Part shown: positions 55,501 through 64,000 of the stretch, in pieces | How positions within the stretch are numbered: position 1 is the stretch's first letter | How the letters are laid out: every line of letters begins with the position of its first letter | Assembly: GCF_000626715.1 (NCBI RefSeq) | Contig: NZ_AQRA01000004.1 | Location: forward strand, 434,001 to 498,000 | Direction of reading: 5' to 3' | From: Aquimarina atlantica | Lineage (GTDB): Bacteria; Bacteroidota; Bacteroidia; Flavobacteriales; Flavobacteriaceae | DNA: 64,000 bases | Position numbers and translations under genes: made by a program | Notes under the pieces: generated by a model | What the model was told of the DNA's origin: nothing | Seen by the model: the letters and a program-made list of their open reading frames with translations, nothing else | Databases searched by the model: none

Positions 55501-55590
55501 TTAAGTACGGGAAACGGACTTCAAGGTGTTGATATATTTGGGTCGCCATCTAGCAGAAGTATTGGCCTTAATGTAGGATTATCATTTTAA
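52588..55590 (+). CDS. SusC-like TonB-dependent transporter
   Basis: This 1000-aa outer membrane transporter has a signal peptide (ending SFGQ, about residue 21), a carboxypeptidase-like domain (about 24-105, GVPLPGVNIIVKGTTNGVQTD) and a plug (about 110-235) with the SusC signature LYVVDGIPL and VLKGASASALYGSQGSNGVILITTK. A 22-strand barrel follows, ending GLNVGLSF. With the SusD-like lipoprotein 18 bp downstream it should import chito-oligosaccharides. It is divergent from the kinase/regulator/symporter operon. The substrate is inferred from locus context. Confidence 0.95.
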   Translation: MKQKILTLTTLLFFSFLSFGQGTQITGTVTGASDGVPLPGVNIIVKGTTNGVQTDFDGNYTITAAAGDVIQFSYLGMSDKEITVGSETVINVQLQEDAEQLEDVVVTALGIKKTRKSLTYAAQDINAAELTKVKDANPINSLSGKVAGVVVNRSASGVGGSVKVTLRGNTSTRDNQPLYVVDGIPLLNNSAIQPNSTFGDIDNAGNRDGGDALSLINPDDIESMTVLKGASASALYGSQGSNGVILITTKKGKSGSFKANVSSSFTVDNAAYLLDFNDRTEKNIDDFLETGTTAINSLSVSGGTETAQTYFSYANTQASGILPTHNVKKHTLNVRETAKLFDNRLTVDANILLSTQKIHNKPVSGLYYNPLVGATSFSSDTERLRDYEVFEEFNADRNLMAQRWLGETSDIVQNPYWIVNRNASDDLNQKVLASVSLKYKFNDWLTVQTRGSYDKNFYKFERRIHATTNGTLSATNGRYLLNDVEDTQIYGDIIATINTPLSDSFNLTANIGTSIRKSDLGESTLLDSGVGGNLKIPNIFTLSNFVVGTVGVVPILKETQAEQKEVQSLFASTTLGFKDMLYLDLTARNDWSSTVSDSFFYPSFGLTAVLTEMFEMPETISFAKIRGSYAEVGNDIQSFANNPINTIGTGQGGLNPPSIIPLSELKPEKQTSLEFGTEWQFFDNRLGFDVGYYKTNTIDQFMTIDGGTFTDFFSINAGDFENTGIEASITATPVQNENFSWDATINFASNKNTVKKLDPRLGRDFLELTPFNVNSYALLIREGGAFGDIYGRQLRKNENGLPIVTQDGSGSLSFSEEDTTIDDPNVPRGFKRLGNANPDFSLGFSNTLTYKNITLTFLVDGRFGGEVMSLTEAIVDGFGNNNRNGSVRVFNETTNSETTIPASQYYQSIGGRNGFTSEYMYDATNVRLAELSLGYRFNLGENSFFNSVNTSIVGRNLFFFYKDAPYDPNVSLSTGNGLQGVDIFGSPSSRSIGLNVGLSF

Positions 55591-55608
55591 TACAAAGAAA
55601 TAAAGATT

Positions 55609-57222
55609 ATGAAAAATATAATGAAGAAAACAATTATTACTGCTTTTGTTGCGTTACTTGTCTTTTCTTGTACCGACGATTTTGAAGCATTAAATACAGA
55701 TCCAAATGGTCTGACAGATGAACAAAGCCAAGCTGATTTCACCAATGTAGGAGGGCCATTTAAACCTATATTTCTAAATCTGTATAGATACGATCCTGCA
55801 TGGCACACTCAATTGCAACATAATTTGAATGCAGATACGTTTTGTGGATATATGGCTCCACCAAACCCTTTTGCCAATGGAGCAAACACAACTAATTATG
55901 CTTTTATCGGTTTCTGGGATCAGTTCCCTTGGGATATTCCTTATTCTTCAACAGGAGTAATGAAAAATGCAGGTTTGATAAAAATACGTGGAGAAGAAAG
56001 ATTTCCTTTAATGTATGCTGTAGCAAAAGTTCTTAGAGTTTTAGGAATGCACCGTGTAACTGATGTATATGGACCAATCGTATATTCAAAATACGGATTA
56101 AACCCTACATTTTCAGAATATGATCGTCAGGAAGATGTATACAATCAGTTTTTTGTTGAACTTGAAGAAGCCATAACTACATTGTCTACGGATCCGTCAA
56201 ATACTCAATTTGCAAATTTTGATTTAGTCTATGGTGGAAATTTAGGACAGTGGATCAAGTTTGCTAATACTTTACGCTTACGCCTTGCGATTAGAATTTC
56301 AAAAGTGGCTCCTGCAAAAGCTAAAATAGAGGCTGAAAAATCTTTAGCGCACCCTGGAGGACTTCTTGAATCAAATGCAGATAATTTCTTGATTCAAGGG
56401 GGAGCAACCCATCCTTTAACAACATTTAATTCTAGTTGGAATGATGTACGTATGAATGCTTCTATGGAATCAATACTGGTAGGGTACAATGATGCAAGAG
56501 GCCCTGTGTTATTTGAAGAATCAAACGTAACTCCTGGCCAATTAAAAGGATTACGTGGTGGTATGCCATTACTTCCGGGGTACTCCGCCGCGTTAGATCA
56601 AAAAGAAGATTATGTTGAATTTTCCAGATTGGGAGATTCTTATATTGCTGATAGAACCCCTACTACAAGTATTCAACTTATGAACGCTGCAGAGGCATAT
56701 TTCCTTAAAGCAGAGGCTGCGTTAAGAGGATGGACTGGTGCAGGTGATGCACAAGCAAATTATGAAATGGGAATCAACACATCTTTCGCTCAACACGAAG
56801 TTTCTGGGGATGCGCCAGCTTATATTTCGGATAACACTTCTACAGCTATTGACTATGTAGATCCTGTCAATTCATCAAATAATATAAATGCAGTAAGTAA
56901 TATTACTGTTTCCTGGGATGCTGGAGCTACAAATGAAGAAAAATTAGAGAAAATCATTACTCAAAAATGGATTGCTATATTTCCTGACGGGCAGGAAGCA
57001 TGGAGTGAATATAGAAGAACCAGTTACCCTAAAATATTTCCTGTTGTAGTTAACAATAGTGGAGGTACTATTGATACTGATCTTCAAGTAAGAAGGTTAC
57101 CATTCCCTAACAGCGAAATAAGCACTAATCCTCAAGGAGTAGCGCAAGCAAGAACACTTCTTGGTGGGGCTGATAATGGAGGAACCCGACTATGGTGGGA
57201 TGTTCCTGGTGGAAATTTTTAA
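55609..57222 (+). CDS. SusD/RagB-like surface glycan-binding lipoprotein
   Basis: This 537-aa protein has a lipoprotein signal ending LLVFSC (Cys21), then CTDDFEALNTDPN, the usual start of the SusD-like_2 group. TPR-like helices follow, with AEAYFLKAEAALRGW and a C-terminal WIAIFPDGQEAWSEYRRTSYP block typical of the family. It forms the lid of the SusC transporter and captures the oligosaccharide. It starts 18 bp after susC; ATG 55621 is an alternative start with the same lipobox. A terminator-like hairpin follows. Confidence 0.94.
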   Translation: MKNIMKKTIITAFVALLVFSCTDDFEALNTDPNGLTDEQSQADFTNVGGPFKPIFLNLYRYDPAWHTQLQHNLNADTFCGYMAPPNPFANGANTTNYAFIGFWDQFPWDIPYSSTGVMKNAGLIKIRGEERFPLMYAVAKVLRVLGMHRVTDVYGPIVYSKYGLNPTFSEYDRQEDVYNQFFVELEEAITTLSTDPSNTQFANFDLVYGGNLGQWIKFANTLRLRLAIRISKVAPAKAKIEAEKSLAHPGGLLESNADNFLIQGGATHPLTTFNSSWNDVRMNASMESILVGYNDARGPVLFEESNVTPGQLKGLRGGMPLLPGYSAALDQKEDYVEFSRLGDSYIADRTPTTSIQLMNAAEAYFLKAEAALRGWTGAGDAQANYEMGINTSFAQHEVSGDAPAYISDNTSTAIDYVDPVNSSNNINAVSNITVSWDAGATNEEKLEKIITQKWIAIFPDGQEAWSEYRRTSYPKIFPVVVNNSGGTIDTDLQVRRLPFPNSEISTNPQGVAQARTLLGGADNGGTRLWWDVPGGNF

Positions 57223-57252
57223 AAAATTTGAGTTAGCCAAATAATACTGACG

Positions 57253-57293
57253 AAAGAGATGGATAGAGCATACCCTCTCGATTCCATCTCTTT
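57253..57293 (+). terminator. Hairpin terminator after susD
   Basis: AAAGAGATGGA (57253-57263) pairs perfectly with TCCATCTCTTT (57283-57293) across 19 nt, with a fourth T following. It separates the SusCD pair from the downstream catabolic genes, probably as a partial terminator. Confidence 0.65.
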
Positions 57294-57349
57294 TCATCAA
57301 AAGCCTTAAAATAATTAAAAACAATAAAAAATATCAAACTCTTGAGGAA

Positions 57350-59266
57350 ATGATCCAGGAAATTGAATATAAACAGGTAGGACAGTTTGAAAAAACGAAG
57401 TTTGAGAAGATTCATAATGAAATATTCCCCGATTCGTCGACAGCTTCAAAACTTGTTGCCCACGAAATTGCAACACTAATTAAACAAAAACAAGAAGAAG
57501 GAAAACCTTGTGTACTCGGTCTGGCTACAGGTTCTTCACCTATAAAAGTGTATGAAGAATTGGTAAGCCTACATCGTTCTGGAGAGTTAAGCTTTTCAAA
57601 TGTAGTTACTTTTAATCTGGATGAATATTATCCTATGGATACAGGTCACCAGCAAAGTTATTATCATTTTATGCATCAACACTTGTTTGATCATATTGAT
57701 ATTAACCCAGAAAACATCAATATTCCTGATGGTACCGTTCCTCTTGAAGAAATGGATCAATATTGTATTGATTACGAAATGAAGATCAAAAAGTATGGTG
57801 GATTAGATTTTCAACTCTTAGGAATTGGTAGAACAGGACATATCGGCTTTAACGAGCCTGGATCACACCCTAATTCGGGAACACGAATCATTACGTTAGA
57901 TCATATCACCAGAACTGATGCTTCTTCTGATTTTAACGGTTTAGAAAACGTTCCTAAAAAAGCGGTCACTATGGGAATAAGTACCATAATGAAATCCAGA
58001 AGGGTGTTGCTATTAGCCTGGGGACATAAAAAGGCTACAGTAGTAAAACAGACAATAGAAGGTGAAATTACATCCAACATCCCTGCATCTTTTTTACAAG
58101 AACATAAAAATACTACTATCATCCTTGATTCTGAAGCAGCTTCTGAACTTACACGAATCAAAACACCATGGTTGGTAGATCAATGTATCTGGAAAGAACA
58201 ATTAAAATTTAAAGCAGTTACCTGGTTGAGTCAAGAACTTAACAAACCTGTCTTAAAACTTACAGATAAAGATTATAATGATAATGGCATGTCTGGTCTT
58301 TTGGCAGTTGAAGGATCATCTTATGATCTAAACATTAAAATTTTTAATAAACTTCAACATACCATTACAGGTTGGCCAGGAGGAAAACCAAATGCAGATG
58401 ATACCAACAGACCCGAGAGAGCTTTACCTGCAAAAAAGAGGGTTTTAATTTTTAGCCCTCACCCAGATGATGATGTAATATCAATGGGAGGAACATTCTT
58501 GAGATTAATCGATCAAGGACATGATGTACATGTTGCTTATCAAACTTCTGGTAATATAGCCGTTACAGATGATGAAGCTTTAAAGTTTTCTGAGGTAGCC
58601 AATAGTGTCCATCCTGGTAAGGAAGGAGATACTTTTAAGAAAGTCATTGCATTCCTCAAATCAAAAAACCAAGGTGATATTGATATCCCAGAAGTTCGTT
58701 TAATTAAAGGATTAATTAGAAGGATGGAATCTTTGGGAGCTACTCGTTATTTTGGATTAGATGATGATAAAGTTCATTTTCTTGATCTCCCGTTTTATGA
58801 AACCGGAAGAATTAGAAAAAATCCTCTGGGAGAAAAAGATGTAGCTCTTACAGCAGATATTATCGAAAAAATAAAACCACATCAAATATATGCAGCAGGT
58901 GATCTAGCCGATCCTCATGGAACCCATAAAGTTTGCCTGGATGCTATTTTTGAGGCTGTTAACAACCTAAAAAGTAAAAGTTTCATGAATGATTGTTGGG
59001 TATGGCTATATAGAGGTGCCTGGCAAGAATGGGACGTTTCTGAAATTGAAATGGCTGTTCCTCTAAGTCCACACGAAGTATCCAAGAAAACTAATGCTAT
59101 TTTATATCACCAGTCTCAAAAAGACAGAGTGATGTTTCAAGGAGAAGATTCTAGAGAGTTTTGGTTAAGAGCTCGTGAAAGAAATAGAAATACAGCAATA
59201 TTATATGATAAGCTTGGTCTTGCAGATTATGAAGCTATAGAAGCTTTTAAGAGATATATATTTTAA
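57350..59266 (+). CDS. nagB: Glucosamine-6-phosphate deaminase fused to PIG-L/LmbE-type deacetylase
   Basis: This 638-aa cytoplasmic fusion has a GlcN6P deaminase (about 1-280) with LATGSSPIKVYEEL (phosphate loop), NLDEYYP (catalytic Asp) and GIGRTGHIGFNEP. A linker and a PIG-L/LmbE domain (about 360-638) follow, with the zinc motif PHPDDD at 370-375 and a second His region (DPHGTHK). It converts GlcN6P to fructose-6-P plus ammonia. The PIG-L half belongs to N-deacetylases acting on GlcNAc-type sugars, so it might supply the deacetylation step. This fusion is known in Bacteroidota as a long NagB. GAGGAA before ATG 57350 is a good ribosome site. Confidence 0.92.
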   Translation: MIQEIEYKQVGQFEKTKFEKIHNEIFPDSSTASKLVAHEIATLIKQKQEEGKPCVLGLATGSSPIKVYEELVSLHRSGELSFSNVVTFNLDEYYPMDTGHQQSYYHFMHQHLFDHIDINPENINIPDGTVPLEEMDQYCIDYEMKIKKYGGLDFQLLGIGRTGHIGFNEPGSHPNSGTRIITLDHITRTDASSDFNGLENVPKKAVTMGISTIMKSRRVLLLAWGHKKATVVKQTIEGEITSNIPASFLQEHKNTTIILDSEAASELTRIKTPWLVDQCIWKEQLKFKAVTWLSQELNKPVLKLTDKDYNDNGMSGLLAVEGSSYDLNIKIFNKLQHTITGWPGGKPNADDTNRPERALPAKKRVLIFSPHPDDDVISMGGTFLRLIDQGHDVHVAYQTSGNIAVTDDEALKFSEVANSVHPGKEGDTFKKVIAFLKSKNQGDIDIPEVRLIKGLIRRMESLGATRYFGLDDDKVHFLDLPFYETGRIRKNPLGEKDVALTADIIEKIKPHQIYAAGDLADPHGTHKVCLDAIFEAVNNLKSKSFMNDCWVWLYRGAWQEWDVSEIEMAVPLSPHEVSKKTNAILYHQSQKDRVMFQGEDSREFWLRARERNRNTAILYDKLGLADYEAIEAFKRYIF

Positions 59267-59307
59267 AATTAATTGCTTTGTTTGTTAGATAAATTTTTGC
59301 AAAAAAA

Positions 59308-59342
59308 CAACCTTCCCTCAATACATGAGGGAAAGTTGCTTT
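59308..59342 (+). terminator. Terminator-like hairpin after nagB fusion
   Basis: TTCCCTCA (59313-59320), loop ATACA, TGAGGGAA (59326-59333). Adding CAAC/GTTG outside gives 12 pairs plus one mismatch, followed by C and five Ts. Confidence 0.7.
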
Positions 59343-59410
59343 TAAAAAGAATCTCTTTGCTATGCACCAACAATAAGAAAATACATAAATGATAAATAAA
59401 CTAATGACTA

Positions 59411-60283
59411 ATGATATTATTTGCAGATAGCGGTTCTACTAAATGTGACTGGGTTCTTGTTAAAAATGATGGAGAGCTTATTCATAAGACTAAAACCGAT
59501 GGTATAAATCCTCTATTACTTTCTGACGATGCTATCATAAATATTGTTCAAAAAGCAAATACCATACTACAAAAAAGAGATCTTATTCATAAGATTTACT
59601 TTTATGGAGCAGGGTGCGGCGAGGCTGATGCTAAGAAAAAAATAGCTCTCGTACTACAATCTATATTTAAAAATGTAACATCTATTGTTATAGAAGAAGA
59701 TATTATTGGAGCTGTAAAAGCTACAACAGAAAAGCCAAGTGTAGTATGCATTTTGGGAACGGGAACAAATTGCTGTTATTTTGATGGAATAAACGTTATT
59801 CAAAAATCCCCTGCTTTAGGATATTTATTAGCAGACGAAGGGAGTGGTAATTATTTAGGGAAAAAATTAATTAAAGATTATTTTCTAGGCAAAATGCCAT
59901 CAGATACAGCTTCATTATTTAAAAATGATTATACTACAGAACTTAATCAAATTCTTGATGAGTTATATTGTGCTGATCACCCTAATAAGTATTTAGCTTC
60001 TTATGCTAAATTCATTTTTAGAAATCGGGGAAATGCTTATCTCGAGGAAATTTTACATCATGGTATTTCAAAATTTATAAATACCTACCTTTTCCAGTAT
60101 AAAGAAGAATTATCCAAACACCCTATACACTTTGTAGGTTCGGTAGCCTACTACTCGCAAGATATCATAAAAAAACTATTAGATGACTGTGGTTATCGGG
60201 TTAAGGGTTTTGTAAAAAAACCTATAGACCATTTAGTTAATCGCCAGATCATGCAAAGAATTTCTCAAAAAACAAGTCAGTAA
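59411..60283 (+). CDS. BadF/BadG-type ATPase, probable N-acetylglucosamine kinase
   Basis: This 290-aa protein is a two-lobed actin-like ATPase of the BadF/BadG/BcrA/BcrD family, which includes eukaryotic-type GlcNAc kinase. The phosphate-1 loop is ADSGSTKCDW (5-14), the second lobe has CILGTGTNCCYF (about 115-126), then GYLLADEGSGNYLGKKL. The C-terminal adenosine motif is HFVGSVAYY. In this locus it would convert GlcNAc to GlcNAc-6-P. Its stop overlaps the GH20 start (TAATG), so the two genes are coupled. Confidence 0.88.
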   Translation: MILFADSGSTKCDWVLVKNDGELIHKTKTDGINPLLLSDDAIINIVQKANTILQKRDLIHKIYFYGAGCGEADAKKKIALVLQSIFKNVTSIVIEEDIIGAVKATTEKPSVVCILGTGTNCCYFDGINVIQKSPALGYLLADEGSGNYLGKKLIKDYFLGKMPSDTASLFKNDYTTELNQILDELYCADHPNKYLASYAKFIFRNRGNAYLEEILHHGISKFINTYLFQYKEELSKHPIHFVGSVAYYSQDIIKKLLDDCGYRVKGFVKKPIDHLVNRQIMQRISQKTSQ

Positions 60284-62586
60284 TGAGTTTACGAATTATA
60301 CCCATCTTTTTTTTAATATTCATGGCCTGTAAAAGTCCAGATTCATCATCTCCTGTTAATCGATCTTTGAGTATTACCCCCATACCTTTCAAAGTAGATA
60401 CAAAACAAGGATATTTCGAGATCAACAAAAAAACTACCTTTCTATGTAGTGAAACATCTTCTGAGGTTATTGCAAGTTTTTTTATCGAAAAAATTAAAGC
60501 TTTTACAGGTCATTCTTTTTCAATACACAATGAGAGTGATACCAAAAATAACATTCAATTAATCAAAGAAAGTACTCTAGACTTTGGTGAACAAGAATAT
60601 CACTTATCCATATCAAAAGATGAAGTAAAAATAAAAGCTAAAACCGATCAAGGATTATTTTATGGTATGCAGACTTTTATGCAACTTCTTCCGTTATATG
60701 GTGCTAATTCAAAAAATCAAATGCATCTTCCTGTTAAAATCCAGGCTGTAGAAATAGAAGATAAACCACGTTTTGGTTGGCGAGGAATGCATCTGGATGT
60801 TTCCAGGCATTTTTTCTCTATTGATTTTATCAAAAAACAACTTGATGTATTAGCACTTTTCAAGATTAACAAATTTCATTGGCACCTAACCGATGATCAG
60901 GGATGGCGAATAGAAATAAAAAAATATCCGAAACTTACAGAGATTGGATCTAAAAGAAAAAATGCTGATGGTTCGGTTCATCAAGGATTTTATACGCAAG
61001 AAGAAATAAAAGAAGTTGTACAATATGCCAAAGAAAGGTTTATTGATGTAGTTCCGGAATTTGATACCCCTGGACATGCTATAGCTATTTTGGCTGGATA
61101 CCCTGAGCTTTCTTGTGGTAAAGAGAAATATGAAGTAAGAAATTTATGGGGTGTCGAGTCTAGTATTCTTTGTGCAGGAAAAGAAGAAACGTACACTTTT
61201 ATAGAAGATGTAGTTCAGGAACTATCTACCCTATTTCCATATGAATATTACCATATGGGAGGAGATGAAGTACCTAAAGATCAATGGAAAAACTCTTTAG
61301 AATGCCAAGAATTGAAAAAACGTGAAGGCTTAAAAGACGAAAAAGAGATCCAAAGCTATTTTATGGCTCGCGTAGAAAAAATCTTATTAAAATTTGATAA
61401 AAAAATGATTGGCTGGGATGAAATCCTCGAAGGAGGCATTACCCCTACAACCAATATTATGTCATGGCAAGGAGAAGAAGGTGGAATCAAAGCTGCTAAC
61501 AAAGGACATGATGTTATCATGACTCCTGCAAAATACTGTTATTTTAACTTTTATCAGGGTGATTTTAAAGCAGAACCATTAGCCTTTGGGGGGTATATCC
61601 CGCTAGAAAAAGTATATCACTATGACCCCATACCAAAAGAAATTAAAGACGATAAAAAGAAACATATTTTGGGTGCACAGGGAAATGTGTGGACAGAATA
61701 TGCTTATGAAGACAAAACAATCGAATACCTGTTATACCCACGTATTATAGCATTGGCTGAAACTACATGGTCGCAAAAAGAAAATAAAAAATTTGATGAT
61801 TTCTTAAATAGATTGAATACTGTTTATGATGTGCTAGAATATCATCATGTTAATTACCATATTCCTCTTCCTGAGGGGCCCACTTCAAATAAAATTGTAT
61901 TTATTGATAGTGTAAGCATTCCTTTTACCACTACACATCCGGTTAAAATGGTATACACTACAGACGGAACAGATCCAAATGCATCTAGTACAGCATATAC
62001 CGAACCCTTACATTTTAAGGAAAATACAGAACTACGAATTGCCTCTATATTGAAAAATGGAAAAATGAGTAGCATTCGAAAATTGAACATTACAAAAGAA
62101 AATCCTATTGCCGCTTCTGAAATGGAAAAACTATCTCAAGGGCTTATAATGAGAACGGTAAAAGGTAATTTCGATAGTATAAGTGATATTAAGGATACTA
62201 CAAAAATGCATACCTCTACGGTTAAAAAAATTGAAGATGCCAACACCACATACCACTGGGGGCATGAAGTGAAGAAAGATAATTTCAAAGCTGTTTTTCT
62301 TGATGGTTATGTTGATATCCCAGAAGATGGAGTGTATTATTTTTCCAGTACCCAGGATCAGGTTTGGATAGGAGATCAGCTTGTTATTGATTATAAGACT
62401 CCGTTAAAAAAACATCCTAAAGAGAGTTCGATCGCATTACAGAAGGGAAAGCATAAATTAAAAATAGTGTATCTAAACAATATAGCAAAAGGTTGGGCTA
62501 CAGATTGGAATACTGTAGAACTCAAATACAGAAAAGCTTCTGAGGTTGATTATAAAGAAATAAACGAAAACATGATTTTTCATTAG
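60283..62586 (+). CDS. GH20 beta-N-acetylhexosaminidase lipoprotein with PA14 domain
   Basis: This 767-aa protein has a lipoprotein signal ending IFMAC (Cys16). A GH20b domain (about 30-155) and a GH20 TIM barrel (about 160-510) follow, with catalytic Asp328-Glu329 in HMGGDEV, and HWHLTDDQGWRIEIKKYP, DTPGHA and WQGEEGG. Then come a chitobiase-type C-terminal domain (about 535-605) and a PA14-like domain (about 640-760). It removes terminal GlcNAc from chito-oligosaccharides, probably in the periplasm after SusCD import. Its start overlaps the kinase stop by one base. Confidence 0.94.
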   Translation: MSLRIIPIFFLIFMACKSPDSSSPVNRSLSITPIPFKVDTKQGYFEINKKTTFLCSETSSEVIASFFIEKIKAFTGHSFSIHNESDTKNNIQLIKESTLDFGEQEYHLSISKDEVKIKAKTDQGLFYGMQTFMQLLPLYGANSKNQMHLPVKIQAVEIEDKPRFGWRGMHLDVSRHFFSIDFIKKQLDVLALFKINKFHWHLTDDQGWRIEIKKYPKLTEIGSKRKNADGSVHQGFYTQEEIKEVVQYAKERFIDVVPEFDTPGHAIAILAGYPELSCGKEKYEVRNLWGVESSILCAGKEETYTFIEDVVQELSTLFPYEYYHMGGDEVPKDQWKNSLECQELKKREGLKDEKEIQSYFMARVEKILLKFDKKMIGWDEILEGGITPTTNIMSWQGEEGGIKAANKGHDVIMTPAKYCYFNFYQGDFKAEPLAFGGYIPLEKVYHYDPIPKEIKDDKKKHILGAQGNVWTEYAYEDKTIEYLLYPRIIALAETTWSQKENKKFDDFLNRLNTVYDVLEYHHVNYHIPLPEGPTSNKIVFIDSVSIPFTTTHPVKMVYTTDGTDPNASSTAYTEPLHFKENTELRIASILKNGKMSSIRKLNITKENPIAASEMEKLSQGLIMRTVKGNFDSISDIKDTTKMHTSTVKKIEDANTTYHWGHEVKKDNFKAVFLDGYVDIPEDGVYYFSSTQDQVWIGDQLVIDYKTPLKKHPKESSIALQKGKHKLKIVYLNNIAKGWATDWNTVELKYRKASEVDYKEINENMIFH

Positions 62587-62633
62587 CTGTATAATAACCT
62601 CTACATATTCACAAACTCTTAATTTAATACACA

Positions 62634-64000
62634 ATGAAATTACTTAAAAGATTATCAGTCGTCTTACTCATACAGGTATTTTTATTTTCCTGTACGAATG
62701 AAAGTTTTTTAGAAGAAGGGGCCGCAGAGGTTCAAAATTCTGAAACAAATCTAACAGACAAAACAGCACTCACAGAACCTATTGTCTTAGGATATTTCCC
62801 TTCCTGGTCCGAAAGCTGGGCTGGACCCGGGCAAGGATCAAAGCTAAGAGATATCCCAGAACATATCACTCATGTTTTTTTGGCCTTTGCAAAACCTAAT
62901 CTTAGATATCAAAAAGGTTCGTTAGATATCACCGATACAGGTATTCAAACTCCTTACGGCGGAGATACTTTAAAAGAATCTGTTGCAGCCTTAAAATCAA
63001 AAGGAATCAAAGTTATTCTATCTGTAGGTGGAGAAACATATTGGGGTACAGATGCAGCCTATGATATCAATTATCAACAAATCAAAGATCTGGTAGATGA
63101 TATGGGATTCGAAGGTATTGATTGGGATTTTGAGCCTAACGGTAGTTTTGCCACTATAGGTGATCCAATAAATGTACAACGTTTTATCGATTTCTTCACA
63201 AATTCTAGAGCCATTATGCCAAAAGGGCAATACCTGTTAGCTTGTGCTCCTGCTGGTGTTGGAGCCTTAGGTGGTGCAAATAATGATAACCCCTCCTCCC
63301 CTTTTGCCTATAGCAAAAGAAACACAGTAACAGGAGAATCTGATACTAACCTATTTAATGCAACTTCTCCTAATCAAGCCATTAGTCTATTTGGTTTTGC
63401 TACTACCGGGCATATGATCCCTGTAATGGAGGCTGTTGGTGATAAAATCGACCTTATCGCATATCAGGGATATAATACAGGAGCGGCCAGTAATAGAAAA
63501 ATTATGTATGATGCCTATAAACATTATTCAAATCAGTATGGATTTTCTATTGCAGCCGGAGTTCATTATCCTAACGAGCCTTGGGGGCCGTATTATGAAT
63601 ATACCTATCAAAATGTAGCAGAACTATCTAACCATATTGCTGCAAATAATACTACTAATGATGGAGTTATGATATGGCAATTATTACTGGGTAATACCAA
63701 CTCATCGGCATATGGGTATCTTCATATTGCTAGCCAGGTACTCAATGGTGTTTCACAATCTCAGGCAATCGCAAATGCAGAAAATTACCCAGAATCTCCA
63801 TACACTGGCGATGGCGGTGGAGGCGGTGGATCAGGCTGTGATTCTGCTCCCTGGAATGCTTCTGCTACATATAACACAGGTCAGGAGGTTGTGTATAACA
63901 ATAAATTATATCGCGCAAAATGGTGGACCAAAAATGATAGTCCATCATCAAATACTGGAAATGGACTACCATGGGAATTCGTTCAGAACTGTGATGGTAA
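62634..64000 (+). CDS. GH18 chitinase lipoprotein, partial (3' end outside window)
   Basis: The first 455 codons are present. A lipoprotein signal ends LFSC (Cys20). The GH18 domain (about 48-375) has SVGGE and a catalytic motif FEGIDWDFEP with Glu167; the Asp of the usual DGxDxDxE is Glu160. A Gly-rich linker (GDGGGGGGSG) and a CBM5/12-type module (CDSAPWNASATYNTG ... AKWWTKND) follow to the window edge. As a lipoprotein it should act at the cell surface, unlike the T9SS-released chitinases. A single TTCACAAACTC lies at 62608-62618 without a partner. It follows the GH20 gene by 47 bp. Confidence 0.92.
   Translation, partial: MKLLKRLSVVLLIQVFLFSCTNESFLEEGAAEVQNSETNLTDKTALTEPIVLGYFPSWSESWAGPGQGSKLRDIPEHITHVFLAFAKPNLRYQKGSLDITDTGIQTPYGGDTLKESVAALKSKGIKVILSVGGETYWGTDAAYDINYQQIKDLVDDMGFEGIDWDFEPNGSFATIGDPINVQRFIDFFTNSRAIMPKGQYLLACAPAGVGALGGANNDNPSSPFAYSKRNTVTGESDTNLFNATSPNQAISLFGFATTGHMIPVMEAVGDKIDLIAYQGYNTGAASNRKIMYDAYKHYSNQYGFSIAAGVHYPNEPWGPYYEYTYQNVAELSNHIAANNTTNDGVMIWQLLLGNTNSSAYGYLHIASQVLNGVSQSQAIANAENYPESPYTGDGGGGGGSGCDSAPWNASATYNTGQEVVYNNKLYRAKWWTKNDSPSSNTGNGLPWEFVQNCDG

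Noticed and set aside
57233-57415. 60-codon minus-strand frame over the susD terminator
   Set aside because: It overlaps the hairpin and the start of the nagB fusion and has no protein-like features beyond AT-rich hydrophobic codons.
1-64000. Insertion sequence, prophage, CRISPR array, rRNA or tRNA
   Set aside because: No transposase, integrase, phage gene, spaced direct repeats or cloverleaf was recognised; the only tandem repeat is the 42-bp minisatellite, which has no spacers.

Overview
The window looks like a chromosome segment of a marine flavobacterium (Bacteroidota). An Aquimarina-like chitin degrader is my best guess. The reasons are AT-rich DNA, SusC/SusD-like transport, type IX secretion (T9SS) C-terminal tails on the large secreted enzymes, LytTR regulators paired with LytS-type kinases, and promoter boxes resembling the Bacteroidota TAnnTTTG element. 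The genus is an inference, because no rRNA or tRNA gene is present.

Region 1 (1-15.5 kb) is mostly on the minus strand and is a signalling island. It holds two related cadherin-repeat lipoproteins, five LytS-type histidine kinases and two LytTR response regulators. One regulator leads an operon with three six-helix membrane kinases. A fourth, TPR-containing kinase lies just downstream with its own promoter. These four kinases share an almost identical output half but have different sensors. A second kinase/regulator pair lies in a probable operon with an LRR protein and an unrecognised secreted protein. Four promoters in this island share a precise layout: two 11-bp half-sites close to TTCACAAACTC, 20 bp apart, followed 26-27 bp later by a -7-like box. 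This looks like the operator of a self-regulated LytTR regulon and is the best candidate here for an undescribed system. A DUF6261-like gene, a 42-bp minisatellite and one unknown gene also lie here.

Region 2 (15.5-31.1 kb) is mixed: a TRIC-type channel, a thioesterase, an acetyltransferase, a very large T9SS collagenase, a probable iron or metal uptake operon (CxGKC-motif protein, TonB receptor, PepSY reductase-like protein, 47-aa membrane protein, lipoprotein), an OmpA-like protein, a MarR-GNAT fusion and a small secreted protein.

Region 3 (31.1-64 kb) is a chitin-utilisation locus. Secreted multimodular enzymes make chito-oligosaccharides: an LPMO-GH18 fusion, two GH18 chitinases, a GH19 chitinase, and a GH18 lipoprotein cut by the window end. 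A SusC/SusD pair would import these. A GH20 hexosaminidase releases GlcNAc, an SSS-family symporter would carry it across the inner membrane, a BadF-type kinase phosphorylates it, and a NagB-PIG-L fusion feeds it into glycolysis. A NagX-like membrane protein, a LytS/LytTR pair, an orphan LytTR regulator and a hybrid kinase with a degraded ATP-binding domain accompany the locus. No separate nagA is visible.
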